The notes: generated from the letters alone by a model not told the origin. A DNA stretch of 64,000 nt from Neobacillus rhizophilus (GCF_018343535.1 NZ_JAGYPF010000003.1:372001-436000), one strand, 5' to 3'; shown: positions 53,341-61,599, numbered from the stretch's first letter. A program made the numbers and translations.

Positions 53341-54337
53341 CGCCCTGACCCCCTCCTTCCGCTTCAGCCGTTTCCTTCTTTTTAAATTGGCTATTCGCTA
53401 AAAAGCTTTGGAACCTAGAGTCGCTGATGACAATGACGAGCAATAAAAACCCGGAAATGGCGTTATTCCAGTACGCGGGAATTTTTAAATAGATTAACGA
53501 GCTATTGATGGCTGTCAAAAAAATCGCCCCCAGCCCTGCCCCCAGCACCGTCCCGAGACCGCCGTTTAAGCTGACACCGCCTAATACCGCCGCCGCGATG
53601 ACCTGCAGCTCCATTCCGCTGCCGGTTTGGTTCGGGACAAAGCCAATATTTATGACAAAAATCAGCCCGGCAACCGAAGCAGATAGACCTGAAAGTACGA
53701 AGGCTAAAACCCTAACCTTGGAAACAGGAATCCCAATCAGCCTTGCCCCATCGGCATTATCACCGACAGCATAGAAGTATCGGCCAAACTTGGTCAGCCT
53801 CAAAACCAAATAGGCTGCAACGAGAATCACCAGTCCAATCCAAACCGGCAGGGGCAAGCCAATAAAATCCGTTCCGGACAGTTTTTTAAAATAGTTTGGG
53901 ATGTCCTCGATCCACTTTCCGCCTGTTAAAATAATCATGAAACCTCGTAAAATTCCTAAAGTCCCTAATGTCATAATGATGGCGGGAATCCGTAAATAGG
54001 CAACTCCGAGACCATTAAACAGGCCGGCCAGCACACCAACGGCAAGCACCGCAAGAGCCGAAACCCAGCCCGAAACCCCGCTGGTCAACAGCAGGCCGCA
54101 GACCGCCGCTGATAGCCCCATCGTCGCCCCGACCGAAACATCTATTTCTCTCGTTAACAGAACGAAGGATTGACCGACCGCCAGGATAAGCAAAATAATC
54201 GCGCTCTCCACTAACAAAAGCAAACTTTTCCCTGTTACAAACTTGCTATTCACCATCCCTACAATTGCTATAAACACAACAATCAGAACCACAATCGAGA
54301 TTTCCCGCTGCTTCATTATTTTGGATAGGAGATTCAT
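53324..54337 (-). CDS. lsrC: AI-2 ABC transporter permease LsrC
   Basis: 337 residues, about ten TM helices. FVTGKSLLLLVESAIILLILAVGQSFVLLTREIDVSVGATMGLSAAV and AAAVLGGVSLNGGLGTVLGAGLGAIFL are LsrC/RbsC-type blocks. Start overlaps the lsrA stop by 4 bp. The hydrophilic tail (KKKETAEAEGGGQGDE) extends over the start of lsrD. Confidence 0.9.
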   Translation of the reverse strand: MNLLSKIMKQREISIVVLIVVFIAIVGMVNSKFVTGKSLLLLVESAIILLILAVGQSFVLLTREIDVSVGATMGLSAAVCGLLLTSGVSGWVSALAVLAVGVLAGLFNGLGVAYLRIPAIIMTLGTLGILRGFMIILTGGKWIEDIPNYFKKLSGTDFIGLPLPVWIGLVILVAAYLVLRLTKFGRYFYAVGDNADGARLIGIPVSKVRVLAFVLSGLSASVAGLIFVINIGFVPNQTGSGMELQVIAAAVLGGVSLNGGLGTVLGAGLGAIFLTAINSSLIYLKIPAYWNNAISGFLLLVIVISDSRFQSFLANSQFKKKETAEAEGGGQGDEATL

Positions 54338-55839
54338 AGCGTCTTCAACTCCTTCTGGATCCCGAATGCGGCTGTGGTGATGGAATCGATGGTTAAATCC
54401 TCTTTGGCAATCGTCGTCGTCATCCTTCCTTCATGCATGACAAGCACCCGGTCGCTGAGTTGGACGATTTCTTCGGTATCGGAGGAGATGAGAATCACAG
54501 CCAAACCCGTGTGCTTCAAGTCGTCGATCATCTTGTAAATATCTCCGCGAGCTCCGGCATCAATGCCTCGTGTCGGTTCATCCAAGATGATAACTTTCGG
54601 ACCGGTTTCCAGATATTTTGAGAGAACAATTTTTTGCTGATTGCCTCCAGATAGATTGCTGATGAATTGGCTGGGGCCTGTTGTGACGACCTTTAAACTG
54701 TTGATGGCTTGAGCGGCGATGTCTTGTTCTTTTTTAAAAGGGATGAATAAACTGCGAAATTTGGGAAGGATGGTGGATGTGATGTTCATTTTTAAGGAGG
54801 CAATAGAGAATAGCCCGTGCTGGTGGCGGTCCTCAGGGACATAAACTAAGCCACGGTTAATGCGTTCACGCAAAGAATACTTCTTAATACTTTCCCGGTC
54901 TAAAAAAATCTCTCCAGAATTTGATGGCTCAAGGCCAAAGATTGATGTAGCGAGCTCAGTTCTGCCTGCACCGACCACGCCGGCAATTCCTAGAATTTCA
55001 CCGGGGTATAGGTCAAAGCTGATGTTTTGAAACCGGTAGCCGGATAAATTTTTCACGGAAAGAATTGGTTCGCGATGCTGCCCGGCTGAAGGCTTCGCCT
55101 CCGTTCTTTCCAGCTGTGGAGCCAAAACTTCTATTTTTTCCGGCATTAAACCTTCCAGCAATTTCTCATAGGTAAAATCGCGGACTGGCCCTTTGGCCGA
55201 GATGACTCCATCCCGCAGGACAGCAACGGTATCAGCCAGTTCAAAAATCTCGGTAAGTCGGTGGGTAATATAAAACACGCCAAGGCCTTCGCTTGTTAAT
55301 TTTTTGATGGTGGAAAAGAGAGAATTGATTTCACTAAAGGTTAGGGTGGAGGTTGGTTCGTCTAGAATCAGAATCTTGGCATTTCGGATTAACCCTCTAA
55401 GCAGTTCAACCAGCTGCTGCTCCGCAATCGATAGGCTAAGGCCTCTGCGGTTTAAATCCAAATTCCAGCCTAGGACGGAGAGATAATGCTGAATCCGCCT
55501 CGCGCATTCGGCTTTATTCTCATGCAAACCAATGGTTACGTTTTCGCGAATCGTCATATTGGGGAAGATTAGTGGTTCCTGTGGGACTAGATAGATTCCA
55601 TGTTTGTGGGCATCGGATGGCTGGTGAAACAATACTTCGCTGCCCTCCACCACCATTTGCCCTTGATCGGGTCGATATAATCCCGTTATGATTTTCATTA
55701 AGGTTGATTTACCAGCACCGTTTCCGCCAACAATCGCAAAGACTTCTCCCTTATAAAGGGTCAAATCTACACCCTTTAATACGGGGTTCCCTGCAAATTG
55801 CTTGTATATTTGCCGGATATGAAGCAGCTGGTCATCCAT
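54334..55839 (-). CDS. lsrA: AI-2 ABC transporter ATP-binding protein LsrA
   Basis: 501 residues, two fused ABC domains. First: GGNGAGKSTLMKIITGLYRP, LSIAEQQLVELLRGL (signature), ILILDEPTSTL. Second: GVVGAGRTELATSIFGLEP with the degenerate Walker A usual for sugar importers, LSGGNQQKIVLSKYL and VIILDEPTRGIDAGA. First gene of the minus-strand operon, energising import of AI-2 through LsrCD. ATG 55839 lies 6 nt after GCGGGTG; GTG 55848 is less likely. Confidence 0.93.
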   Translation of the reverse strand: MDDQLLHIRQIYKQFAGNPVLKGVDLTLYKGEVFAIVGGNGAGKSTLMKIITGLYRPDQGQMVVEGSEVLFHQPSDAHKHGIYLVPQEPLIFPNMTIRENVTIGLHENKAECARRIQHYLSVLGWNLDLNRRGLSLSIAEQQLVELLRGLIRNAKILILDEPTSTLTFSEINSLFSTIKKLTSEGLGVFYITHRLTEIFELADTVAVLRDGVISAKGPVRDFTYEKLLEGLMPEKIEVLAPQLERTEAKPSAGQHREPILSVKNLSGYRFQNISFDLYPGEILGIAGVVGAGRTELATSIFGLEPSNSGEIFLDRESIKKYSLRERINRGLVYVPEDRHQHGLFSIASLKMNITSTILPKFRSLFIPFKKEQDIAAQAINSLKVVTTGPSQFISNLSGGNQQKIVLSKYLETGPKVIILDEPTRGIDAGARGDIYKMIDDLKHTGLAVILISSDTEEIVQLSDRVLVMHEGRMTTTIAKEDLTIDSITTAAFGIQKELKTL

Positions 55840-55915
55840 TCCAATCACCCGCCTTGTCCGGTTATCACACTAGTAATCTAACATTTTTTTATGACGGCAA
55901 CTTTTGTATCAGCTC

Positions 55916-55931
55916 ATTAAAACGCTTACAA
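55916..55931 (-). promoter_or_regulatory. cre-like catabolite repression site at the lsrA promoter
   Basis: TTGTAAGCGTTTTAAT on the minus strand matches the cre consensus WTGNAARCGNWWWCAW with one mismatch (A for C). It overlaps the expected transcription start of lsrACDB, a repressing position for CcpA. Confidence 0.65.
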
Positions 55932-55936
55932 CCCAA

Positions 55937-55965
55937 ATATTAAATGACAAAATACCCAGAGTCAA
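55937..55965 (-). promoter_or_regulatory. Sigma-A promoter of lsrACDB
   Basis: TTGACT, 17-bp spacer, TAATAT on the minus strand, followed by the cre-like site and the lsrA ribosome site. Confidence 0.8.
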
Positions 55966-56003
55966 TACACTAATTTGAAATTATCTAAATTTTTAGAAAT
56001 TAA

Positions 56004-56032
56004 TTGACTTTCCATTTCTAGCCCCCTATACT
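56004..56032 (+). promoter_or_regulatory. Sigma-A promoter of lsrR-lsrK-cupin-lsrF
   Basis: TTGACT, 17-bp spacer, TATACT on the plus strand, divergent from the lsrA promoter with the -35 elements about 40 bp apart. Confidence 0.8.
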
Positions 56033-56043
56033 CAGTATCAGAG

Positions 56044-56057
56044 TGAACATTTGTTAC
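56044..56057 (+). promoter_or_regulatory. Candidate LsrR operator
   Basis: TGAACATTTGTTAC, an imperfect palindrome (AACA-TT-TGTT core) located just after the lsrR transcription start. Similar in form to SorC/DeoR-type operators; its assignment to LsrR rests on position. Confidence 0.4.
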
Positions 56058-56089
56058 GTGAATGATTTTTTGTTGAAAGGTTGAGGAAC

Positions 56090-57037
56090 ATGACGAACAA
56101 TGATGCGTTCACTGTAAACCTCCTCGTAAAGGTCGCCTGGTTTTATTACAAGGATAATCTCACCCAGACCGAAATCGCAGAACGGCTCCAATTATCAAGA
56201 AACAAAGTTGTTCGTTTGCTCGAGCGCGCCCGTGCCGAAAATATCGTGCAATTTCATATCCAAGGTCACGGGGTCCACTGTCTGGAAATTGAACGTGATC
56301 TAGTCTCCGCCTTTAAGCTGCAGCAAGCCTTTATCATTCCTACTCCTACTCAAAACCTTAGTCGTTCACTGTCAAAAGCAGCCGCACAGTACCTGGAAAA
56401 CAGTATTTCAAATAATGATTTGATAGGATTCGGATGGGGTGAGGCAGTATCGAGAACCATCGAATCTTTGTCAATCGATCCTGCAATCGAGGTGTCTATG
56501 GTCACTCTGACTGGCGGTGTTAACTACTATTTTCACAAGCGCGATTACTCCATGGAAGGCGGACTCGATAAATTCAAAGGCGGCATTTATGTCATTCCGG
56601 CGCCGTTTCTCGCCTCCTCGGAGAGAATGGCGAAAAATATGTTATCAGAACCTTCGGTGGAAAATATACTTGATTTGGCAAGTTTGTGCCATCACGCCGT
56701 CGTCGGGATTGGCGGTTTGTCCTCCGATTCGACGATCATCAAAGAAGAAAAGATGACCCTTAACGAGCTGCTTTATATTAAAAATCAAAATGCTGTCGGC
56801 GATATTCTGGGCCAATTTTTTGATGCTAATGGTGAGCTGCTGGAATTGCCGCACCACAACCGGTTAATCGGCACCCATCTTCATACATTGAAAAAATTAA
56901 AGAATGTCATTGGCGTGGCCGGCGGTCCGCATAAAGTGGAGGCCATCTTTGGTGCGTTGAAAGGAGGTTACATCAATACTCTGATTACCGATGAAGAAAC
57001 CGCTGCTTCACTACTTAAAAAGGAGGCTGCTTTTTAA
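56090..57037 (+). CDS. lsrR: AI-2 operon regulator LsrR (SorC family)
   Basis: 315 residues. N-terminal HTH: VAWFYYKDNLTQTEIAERLQLSRNKVVRLLERARAENIVQFHI. Sugar-binding SorC domain: GFGWGEAVSRTIESL, VSMVTLTGGVN, HHAVVGIGGL and the C-terminal NVIGVAGGPHKVEAIFGALKGGYINTLITDEETA. In enterics phospho-AI-2 releases LsrR from the lsr promoters. First gene of the plus operon, immediately adjacent to lsrK. ATG 56090 with GAGGAAC; TTG 56081 is possible. Confidence 0.93.
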   Translation: MTNNDAFTVNLLVKVAWFYYKDNLTQTEIAERLQLSRNKVVRLLERARAENIVQFHIQGHGVHCLEIERDLVSAFKLQQAFIIPTPTQNLSRSLSKAAAQYLENSISNNDLIGFGWGEAVSRTIESLSIDPAIEVSMVTLTGGVNYYFHKRDYSMEGGLDKFKGGIYVIPAPFLASSERMAKNMLSEPSVENILDLASLCHHAVVGIGGLSSDSTIIKEEKMTLNELLYIKNQNAVGDILGQFFDANGELLELPHHNRLIGTHLHTLKKLKNVIGVAGGPHKVEAIFGALKGGYINTLITDEETAASLLKKEAAF

Positions 57038-58603
57038 ATGGAGTATATCCTGGTTTTTGATGCCGGCACTGGCAGTGTGAGAGCTGTTCTTTTTAACAAA
57101 GCGGGCAAGCAAGTGGCCGTCTCGCAATATGAATGGACGCACTTGGAAGACCCGCGCTACCCGGGCTCGATGGATTTTGATGTAAACCGAAATTGGGAGA
57201 TTATCCAAACCTGCATCTCCGAGGTGTTAGAGCGGTCCGGCGTTCCCCCAAGCAGCATTAAAGCCATCAGTTCCACGAGCATGCGCGAGGGCTTTGTCCT
57301 TTACGACGAAAACGGAAAGGAAATTTGGGCCTGCTCCAATGTCGATGCAAGAGCGATGGCAGAAGCCAAAGAGCTTAAAAACGGCGATCCCTTGCTGGAG
57401 AAACGACTCTATGAATTATCCGGACAAACATTTGCCCTAGGCGCCCTCCCCCGTCTGCTATGGATTAAAAACAACCAACCGGAAATCTATGAAAAAATCG
57501 CCTGCCTAACCATGATCAATGATTGGATTCTCTTTAAACTCACCAACAAACTTCAAGTAGACCCCTCCAACGGCTGTACCACCGGACTTTTTGATTTAAA
57601 CAATCGTACTTGGACACCAGCCATTGCCGAAGCCTGTCAGCTGAAAAACAACATCTTCCCTCCCGTAAACGAAGCAGGAATTCTACTCGGAACCATTCCC
57701 GAATCTATCGCTCATTCTACTGGACTAGCAAAAGGCACGCTCGTTTTTAGCGGCGGTGGTGACGCCCAGCTTGCATCCGTCGGTGTCGGCGCTATTGGTG
57801 ACGGCCAGACCTTTATTTGCGGCGGCAGCTTCTGGCAGCAGGAAATCAACATCAAAGAAGCGATGATTGACCCTGACTGCCGAATCCGTGTGAATTGTCA
57901 CGCTGTCCCGGATTTATGGCAAATTGAAACAATTGCCTTCTTCCCCGGACTTGTGATGAGATGGTTCCGCGATGCTTTTTGTGAACTGGAAAAAATGGAA
58001 GCCGCGCAAACGGGACGCGATGCCTATGAAATTTTAGAAGAAAAGGCAAAGGACGTTCCTGTCGGTTCAAACGGCATTATTCCGATATTCTCAGACGTCA
58101 TGGATTATATTTCATGGCGGCACGCAGCCCCCTCCTTCCTTAATCTCACTATTGATTCCAACAAAACCGGCAAGAAAGAAATGTTTAAGTCGATACAGGA
58201 AAACGCCTGCCTCGTGACCTATGGCAACCTGAAGATTGTTGAGGAGGTCACCGGGCACTACCCTACGGAGGCTATTTTTGCTGGAGGTGCTTCCAAAGGC
58301 AAGCTTTGGAGCCAAACACTGGCGGATGTTCTTGGCATTCCGGTTAAGATACCTGTTGAAAAAGAAGCTGCAGCCCTTGGTACTGCTATTATGGCTGGGT
58401 TGGGGGCTGGGTTGTACCTTGACCTGGAAACGGCCATTTCTGAGCTGGTGGGGTGGGAACGGGTCCACTATCCTGACATGGATAACCATAGGCGGTATCT
58501 ATTACTATATGAAAATTGGCGGGCGGTTTATGCCGAGCAGCTGCGATTAGCCGATTTAGGAAAAACCAACCACATGTGGATGGCACCCGGGTTGAGTGTT
58601 TAA
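57038..58603 (+). CDS. lsrK: Autoinducer-2 kinase LsrK
   Basis: 521 residues, FGGY carbohydrate kinase. YILVFDAGTGSVRAVLFNKAGKQ (phosphate 1), SSTSMREGFVLYDENGKEIWACSNVDARA, TMINDWILFKLT, DPSNGCTTGLFDL, FSGGGDAQLASVGVG and EAIFAGGASKGKLWSQTLADVLGIPV (adenosine motif) fit LsrK. It phosphorylates imported AI-2, trapping it and producing the LsrR inducer. Placement between lsrR and lsrF confirms the assignment. ATG directly follows the lsrR stop. Confidence 0.94.
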   Translation: MEYILVFDAGTGSVRAVLFNKAGKQVAVSQYEWTHLEDPRYPGSMDFDVNRNWEIIQTCISEVLERSGVPPSSIKAISSTSMREGFVLYDENGKEIWACSNVDARAMAEAKELKNGDPLLEKRLYELSGQTFALGALPRLLWIKNNQPEIYEKIACLTMINDWILFKLTNKLQVDPSNGCTTGLFDLNNRTWTPAIAEACQLKNNIFPPVNEAGILLGTIPESIAHSTGLAKGTLVFSGGGDAQLASVGVGAIGDGQTFICGGSFWQQEINIKEAMIDPDCRIRVNCHAVPDLWQIETIAFFPGLVMRWFRDAFCELEKMEAAQTGRDAYEILEEKAKDVPVGSNGIIPIFSDVMDYISWRHAAPSFLNLTIDSNKTGKKEMFKSIQENACLVTYGNLKIVEEVTGHYPTEAIFAGGASKGKLWSQTLADVLGIPVKIPVEKEAAALGTAIMAGLGAGLYLDLETAISELVGWERVHYPDMDNHRRYLLLYENWRAVYAEQLRLADLGKTNHMWMAPGLSV

Positions 58604-58627
58604 TTTTTGAAAGGGGGTGAAACGGCA

Positions 58628-58987
58628 ATGTTTCACGTGAACGAAGAAAATCTGGAATACCGTTATGGCACCCACGGGCCGAAGTACTTACGAAAAGGAC
58701 CAAATGTCGATATTGGCGTGGTGTTGTTAAAACCGGGCGATGACCATGAAAATCACTATCATACTACCTGCGAAGAAATTTTCTATATCCTTGAAGGGGA
58801 AATGGATATTTATATAGACGGCGAGCCTGTACATGTCAAACCTGGCGACATGCTGCAGGTGCGGCCATTCGAAACCCATTATCTTAAAAATACTTCCTTG
58901 GTTGATTTTAAAGCTGTGTTTATTAAATCACCGCATATCAGCGAAAGGGATACGGTCATCGTAGAAAATCCGAAGATAAAGGAGTGA
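58628..58987 (+). CDS. Cupin domain protein in the position of LsrG
   Basis: 119 residues, one small cupin. Motif 1 is PGDDHENHYHTTCEEIFYILEGEMDIY with metal ligands His43, His45 and Glu50, motif 2 is KPGDMLQVRPFETHYL with His84. The enteric lsr operon has LsrG, an ABM-domain isomerase acting on phospho-AI-2 before LsrF; no LsrG-like ORF exists here. The cupin lies between lsrK and lsrF, overlapping the LsrF frame and fully inside the operon, so it may perform the isomerisation. That role is inference. RBS AAAGGGGGTGA. Confidence 0.85.
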   Translation: MFHVNEENLEYRYGTHGPKYLRKGPNVDIGVVLLKPGDDHENHYHTTCEEIFYILEGEMDIYIDGEPVHVKPGDMLQVRPFETHYLKNTSLVDFKAVFIKSPHISERDTVIVENPKIKE

Positions 58988-58995
58988 TTTTTGAA

Positions 58996-59787
58996 ATGAA
59001 TTGGGGATTTAAAAATAGAATGAGTCAGATTTTTCCGGGTGGCAAAGCGGTCATGCTGGCGATTGACCACGGCTATTTCCTCGGCCCTATTCACGGCTTG
59101 GAAAAACCGGGGGAAACTGTGCGCAGCCTGCTGCCGCATACGGATTCGTTATTTGTGACGAGGGGGACACTCGATTCCTGCATCCCTGCCGATGTCAATA
59201 AACCGATGCTGCTGCGGGTATCTGGCGGTCCGAGTGTGCTGAGCGACCTTTCCAATGAGACGATTGTGACGCCGATTAAGGAAGCAATTCGTCATAATGT
59301 GGTTGGTGTTGGGGTCTCGATGTTTATCGGGTCTAAATATGAAACCCAAACGGTGGCGAATTTGGCAAATGTCGTTACCGAGGCCCATGAGTATGGGATT
59401 CCTGTTTTGGCGATAACCGCCGTCGGCCACGAACTGGAGAAGCGGGACGCCCGTTTCTTGGGGTTGGCTTCCCGGATTGCCGCCGAAATGGGAGCGGATA
59501 TTGTTAAAACCTATTACTGTGATGGGTTTGAAAAAGTTACGGGGACCTGTCCAGTGCCGATTGTGATTGCGGGCGGACCTAAATTGGAGACCATTAAGGA
59601 TGCGCTGGAGCTTACCTTTAATGCGATGAACCAGGGTGCAGCGGGCGTTGATATGGGTCGCAATATCTGGCAATCGGAGTATCCGGAAGCGATGATTCAG
59701 GCGATTAACGGGATTGTGCATAAGGGACTGAAGGTTGGTGAGGCGCTAGAGTTATATGGGCAGTTGACTGGGGTGAAGGTGGGGTAA
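58996..59787 (+). CDS. lsrF: LsrF-like aldolase/thiolase of phospho-AI-2 degradation
   Basis: 263 residues, class I (DeoC/FbaB/LacD) aldolase fold. WGFKNRMSQIF, KAVMLAIDHGYFLGPIHGLE, LFVTRGTLDS, LLRVSGGPSVLSDLSNE, ASRIAAEMGADIVKTYY (Lys171, the Schiff-base-type Lys of LsrF), PVPIVIAGGPKLE and GAAGVDMGRNIWQSEYP match LsrF closely. In E. coli LsrF moves an acetyl group to CoA, giving acetyl-CoA and dihydroxyacetone phosphate. About 28 residues shorter than E. coli LsrF, mainly at the N-terminus. Last gene of the plus operon. Confidence 0.93.
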   Translation: MNWGFKNRMSQIFPGGKAVMLAIDHGYFLGPIHGLEKPGETVRSLLPHTDSLFVTRGTLDSCIPADVNKPMLLRVSGGPSVLSDLSNETIVTPIKEAIRHNVVGVGVSMFIGSKYETQTVANLANVVTEAHEYGIPVLAITAVGHELEKRDARFLGLASRIAAEMGADIVKTYYCDGFEKVTGTCPVPIVIAGGPKLETIKDALELTFNAMNQGAAGVDMGRNIWQSEYPEAMIQAINGIVHKGLKVGEALELYGQLTGVKVG

Positions 59788-59808
59788 AATTGTTGCATTT
59801 ATTGGTTT

Positions 59809-59838
59809 GGAGGGCAAAATCTGGCCCTCCCTTTTTAT
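59809..59838 (+). terminator. Terminator of the lsrRK operon
   Basis: GGAGGGC pairs with GCCCTCC, then CTTTTTATTT, 20 bp after the lsrF stop. Confidence 0.85.
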
Positions 59839-59847
59839 TTGGTATAT

Positions 59848-60045
59848 TTCTACTACATAGTTTGTGCCTCTCACAACATAATTTATGGATCTCACTTCAT
59901 AATTTCCTGTCCTCACGACATTTTTTAGGAATAAATAGGTAACTCTTTAAACTTAATCTATTCTCTCTACATAATTTGAACCTCTCACTACATAATTCCA
60001 GCATTTCACTACTTAATTTCCGGTCCTCACGACATTTTGGAATAA
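59848..60045. repeat. Tandem array 5: two blocks of four 21-bp units
   Basis: CTACATA-type phrases (ctac/caac/cttc/cgac then ata or att) start at 59853, 59874, 59895, 59916 and again at 59967, 59988, 60009, 60030: exact 21-bp steps in each block. A unit reads roughly CTACATAATTTGAACCTCTCA; both blocks end with the variant TCCTCACGACATTTT. The blocks are separated by about 30 bp of unrelated sequence, so the block was duplicated as a whole. Located between lsrF and the CwlK-like gene. Confidence 0.9.
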
Positions 60046-60159
60046 ATCGCGTTAAAATACCCTATTTTTCCATTTACTGATTATATGAAACTATTAGACT
60101 CGTCATTTCGTCTTTTATAGTGATATAATTTTTCAAAAACAAGAAAGGAATTTCGAGCT

Positions 60160-60759
60160 TTGAAACGAAAAAGAAAAAGAATACGAATAAAACGAGTATT
60201 ACCTTTATTAGTTCTCGTGATTACCATAGTGGTTATCTTTTATAATAAAACGAATTCTGATACTCCGAAACCAGCGATAGCAAAGGATGGTCCAATGCCG
60301 ACTGATCTTCATCCTGTCGTGAAGGAGCGGGCCAATCTGCTAATCCAGCAGGCTGCCAAAAAAGGGATTGTCGTTGTTATTACAGACGGTTTTCGCAGTG
60401 CCGAGGAGCAAGACAGTCTTTATGAACAAGGCCGTACCACAGAGGGAGCCGTTGTAACCCATGCAAAGGGAGGCGAATCTTATCACAATTACGGACTGGC
60501 GATTGATTTTGCGCTGAAGACGCCTTCGGGAGATGTGGTGTGGGATCGGGAATATGATCGGAATGGAAACTCGAAATCCGATTGGACCGAGGTCGTCCAA
60601 ATGGCGAAAAAGCTGGGGTTTGAATGGGGCGGAGATTGGGCCAAATTTAAGGATTATCCTCACCTTGAAATGAATTTTGGCTTAACGATTGCTGACCTGC
60701 AGAATGGGGAACGACCAGATTCCTCCTTGGTTGCGGGACCCAATCCAGGCGAACAGTGA
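60160..60759 (+). CDS. CwlK-like M15 peptidoglycan L-alanyl-D-glutamate endopeptidase
   Basis: 199 residues. Very basic start (MKRKRKRIRIKR) and a TM/signal-anchor helix (VLPLLVLVITIVVIFY), then the M15C domain: VVITDGFRSAEEQDSLYEQGR, AKGGESYHNYGLAIDFAL (His109 and Asp116, zinc ligands) and FKDYPHLEMNFG (His168). B. subtilis CwlK cleaves the L-Ala-D-Glu bond of the wall peptide. Likely anchored outside the membrane. TTG start 60160, 9 nt after GAAAGGAA. Confidence 0.88.
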   Translation: MKRKRKRIRIKRVLPLLVLVITIVVIFYNKTNSDTPKPAIAKDGPMPTDLHPVVKERANLLIQQAAKKGIVVVITDGFRSAEEQDSLYEQGRTTEGAVVTHAKGGESYHNYGLAIDFALKTPSGDVVWDREYDRNGNSKSDWTEVVQMAKKLGFEWGGDWAKFKDYPHLEMNFGLTIADLQNGERPDSSLVAGPNPGEQ

Positions 60760-60790
60760 TTTTCACTATTCGCCTGCGGGTTGTTTTGGG
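60748..60790 (+). terminator. Weak terminator after the CwlK-like gene
   Basis: GGCGAACAGTGA pairs with TCACTATTCGCC (one mismatch), followed by TGCGGGTTGTTTTGGG. The T-run is short. Confidence 0.5.
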
Positions 60791-60828
60791 CAAATTTTTA
60801 CGAAAACAGATTTTAGTAGTACTGGTGC

Positions 60829-61599
60829 TCATTTATTATTATTGGATAGATTTTTCGTTAGAAGTGGATGGTTTTGTAATATGCTTTCTACTTCTTCATA
60901 TCCCTCTAGAAATGCAAAGTTATATCTAGCTGGCAGCGCAAAAACATATTTATTATTTTCTCCCAACTTTGTTGGACCAATAGGTGCAGCTCCAATATGA
61001 AATTCCCCTTTTTCAAGTGAGGCCCATTGATCAAGCGTAAAAATCATAATAGGGATATCCTGTCTCGGGTTCGCCTCCGTCCAACCTGGGTGTCTAATTA
61101 AAAGGATTTTGCCACTCTCAATTATTTTATTTTGTTCAGTTGAAATACCTTCCCAAGTATCCGTTACAATCTGGTAACCCTCCCAACCCTTCGGTAACGC
61201 AAAGGTGAATCCATATTCTGTATTTTCATAAAGATTAGTTTCTGTTGATTTTTGATCAGCTGGGTTCTTATTATCATTTTCCTCTTTGTTTTTATCTATT
61301 GTCACAGGTTCTTTCGTTTGTTCCCCTTGCTTATTTGAATTAGAACTTGATAGTTTATCCTCAATTAACGGAATGGCTAGAACGGCGAATAACATGAAGG
61401 CAGCAACACTAGCCAAACCTACTAAGATCTTTTTCATTATTGCAGCTCCCCTTTTCTTGTTATCATATGAACTTGCAAATTGTAATAGGTTTTCATGGAT
61501 TTTATCTTGGGTATCTTTTGTAAAATTTTTATCATAATCGGGTTCTGGTAATGAGTGAATTTTTCTCTCTACATCATAAAATTTCTCATCATTTTTCAT
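60829..61599 (-). CDS. Putative anti-sigma factor, membrane protein
   Basis: 256 residues. A cytosolic N-terminus of about 50 residues (KIHSLPEPDYDKNFTKDTQDKIHENLLQFA), one TM helix (KILVGLASVAAFMLFAVLAIPLI, about 56-78), a Lys/Asn/Glu-rich linker and an extracytoplasmic domain (YENTEYGFTFALPKGWEGYQIVTDTWEG...). Topology and overlap by 4 bp with the ECF sigma gene support an anti-sigma role. No zinc-binding HxxxCxxC motif is present, so it is not a classical ZAS protein. Confidence 0.75.
   Translation of the reverse strand: MKNDEKFYDVERKIHSLPEPDYDKNFTKDTQDKIHENLLQFASSYDNKKRGAAIMKKILVGLASVAAFMLFAVLAIPLIEDKLSSSNSNKQGEQTKEPVTIDKNKEENDNKNPADQKSTETNLYENTEYGFTFALPKGWEGYQIVTDTWEGISTEQNKIIESGKILLIRHPGWTEANPRQDIPIMIFTLDQWASLEKGEFHIGAAPIGPTKLGENNKYVFALPARYNFAFLEGYEEVESILQNHPLLTKNLSNNNK

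Noticed and set aside
59149-59721. 190-codon minus-strand frame opposite lsrF
   Set aside because: Shadow of LsrF, which matches its family along the whole length.
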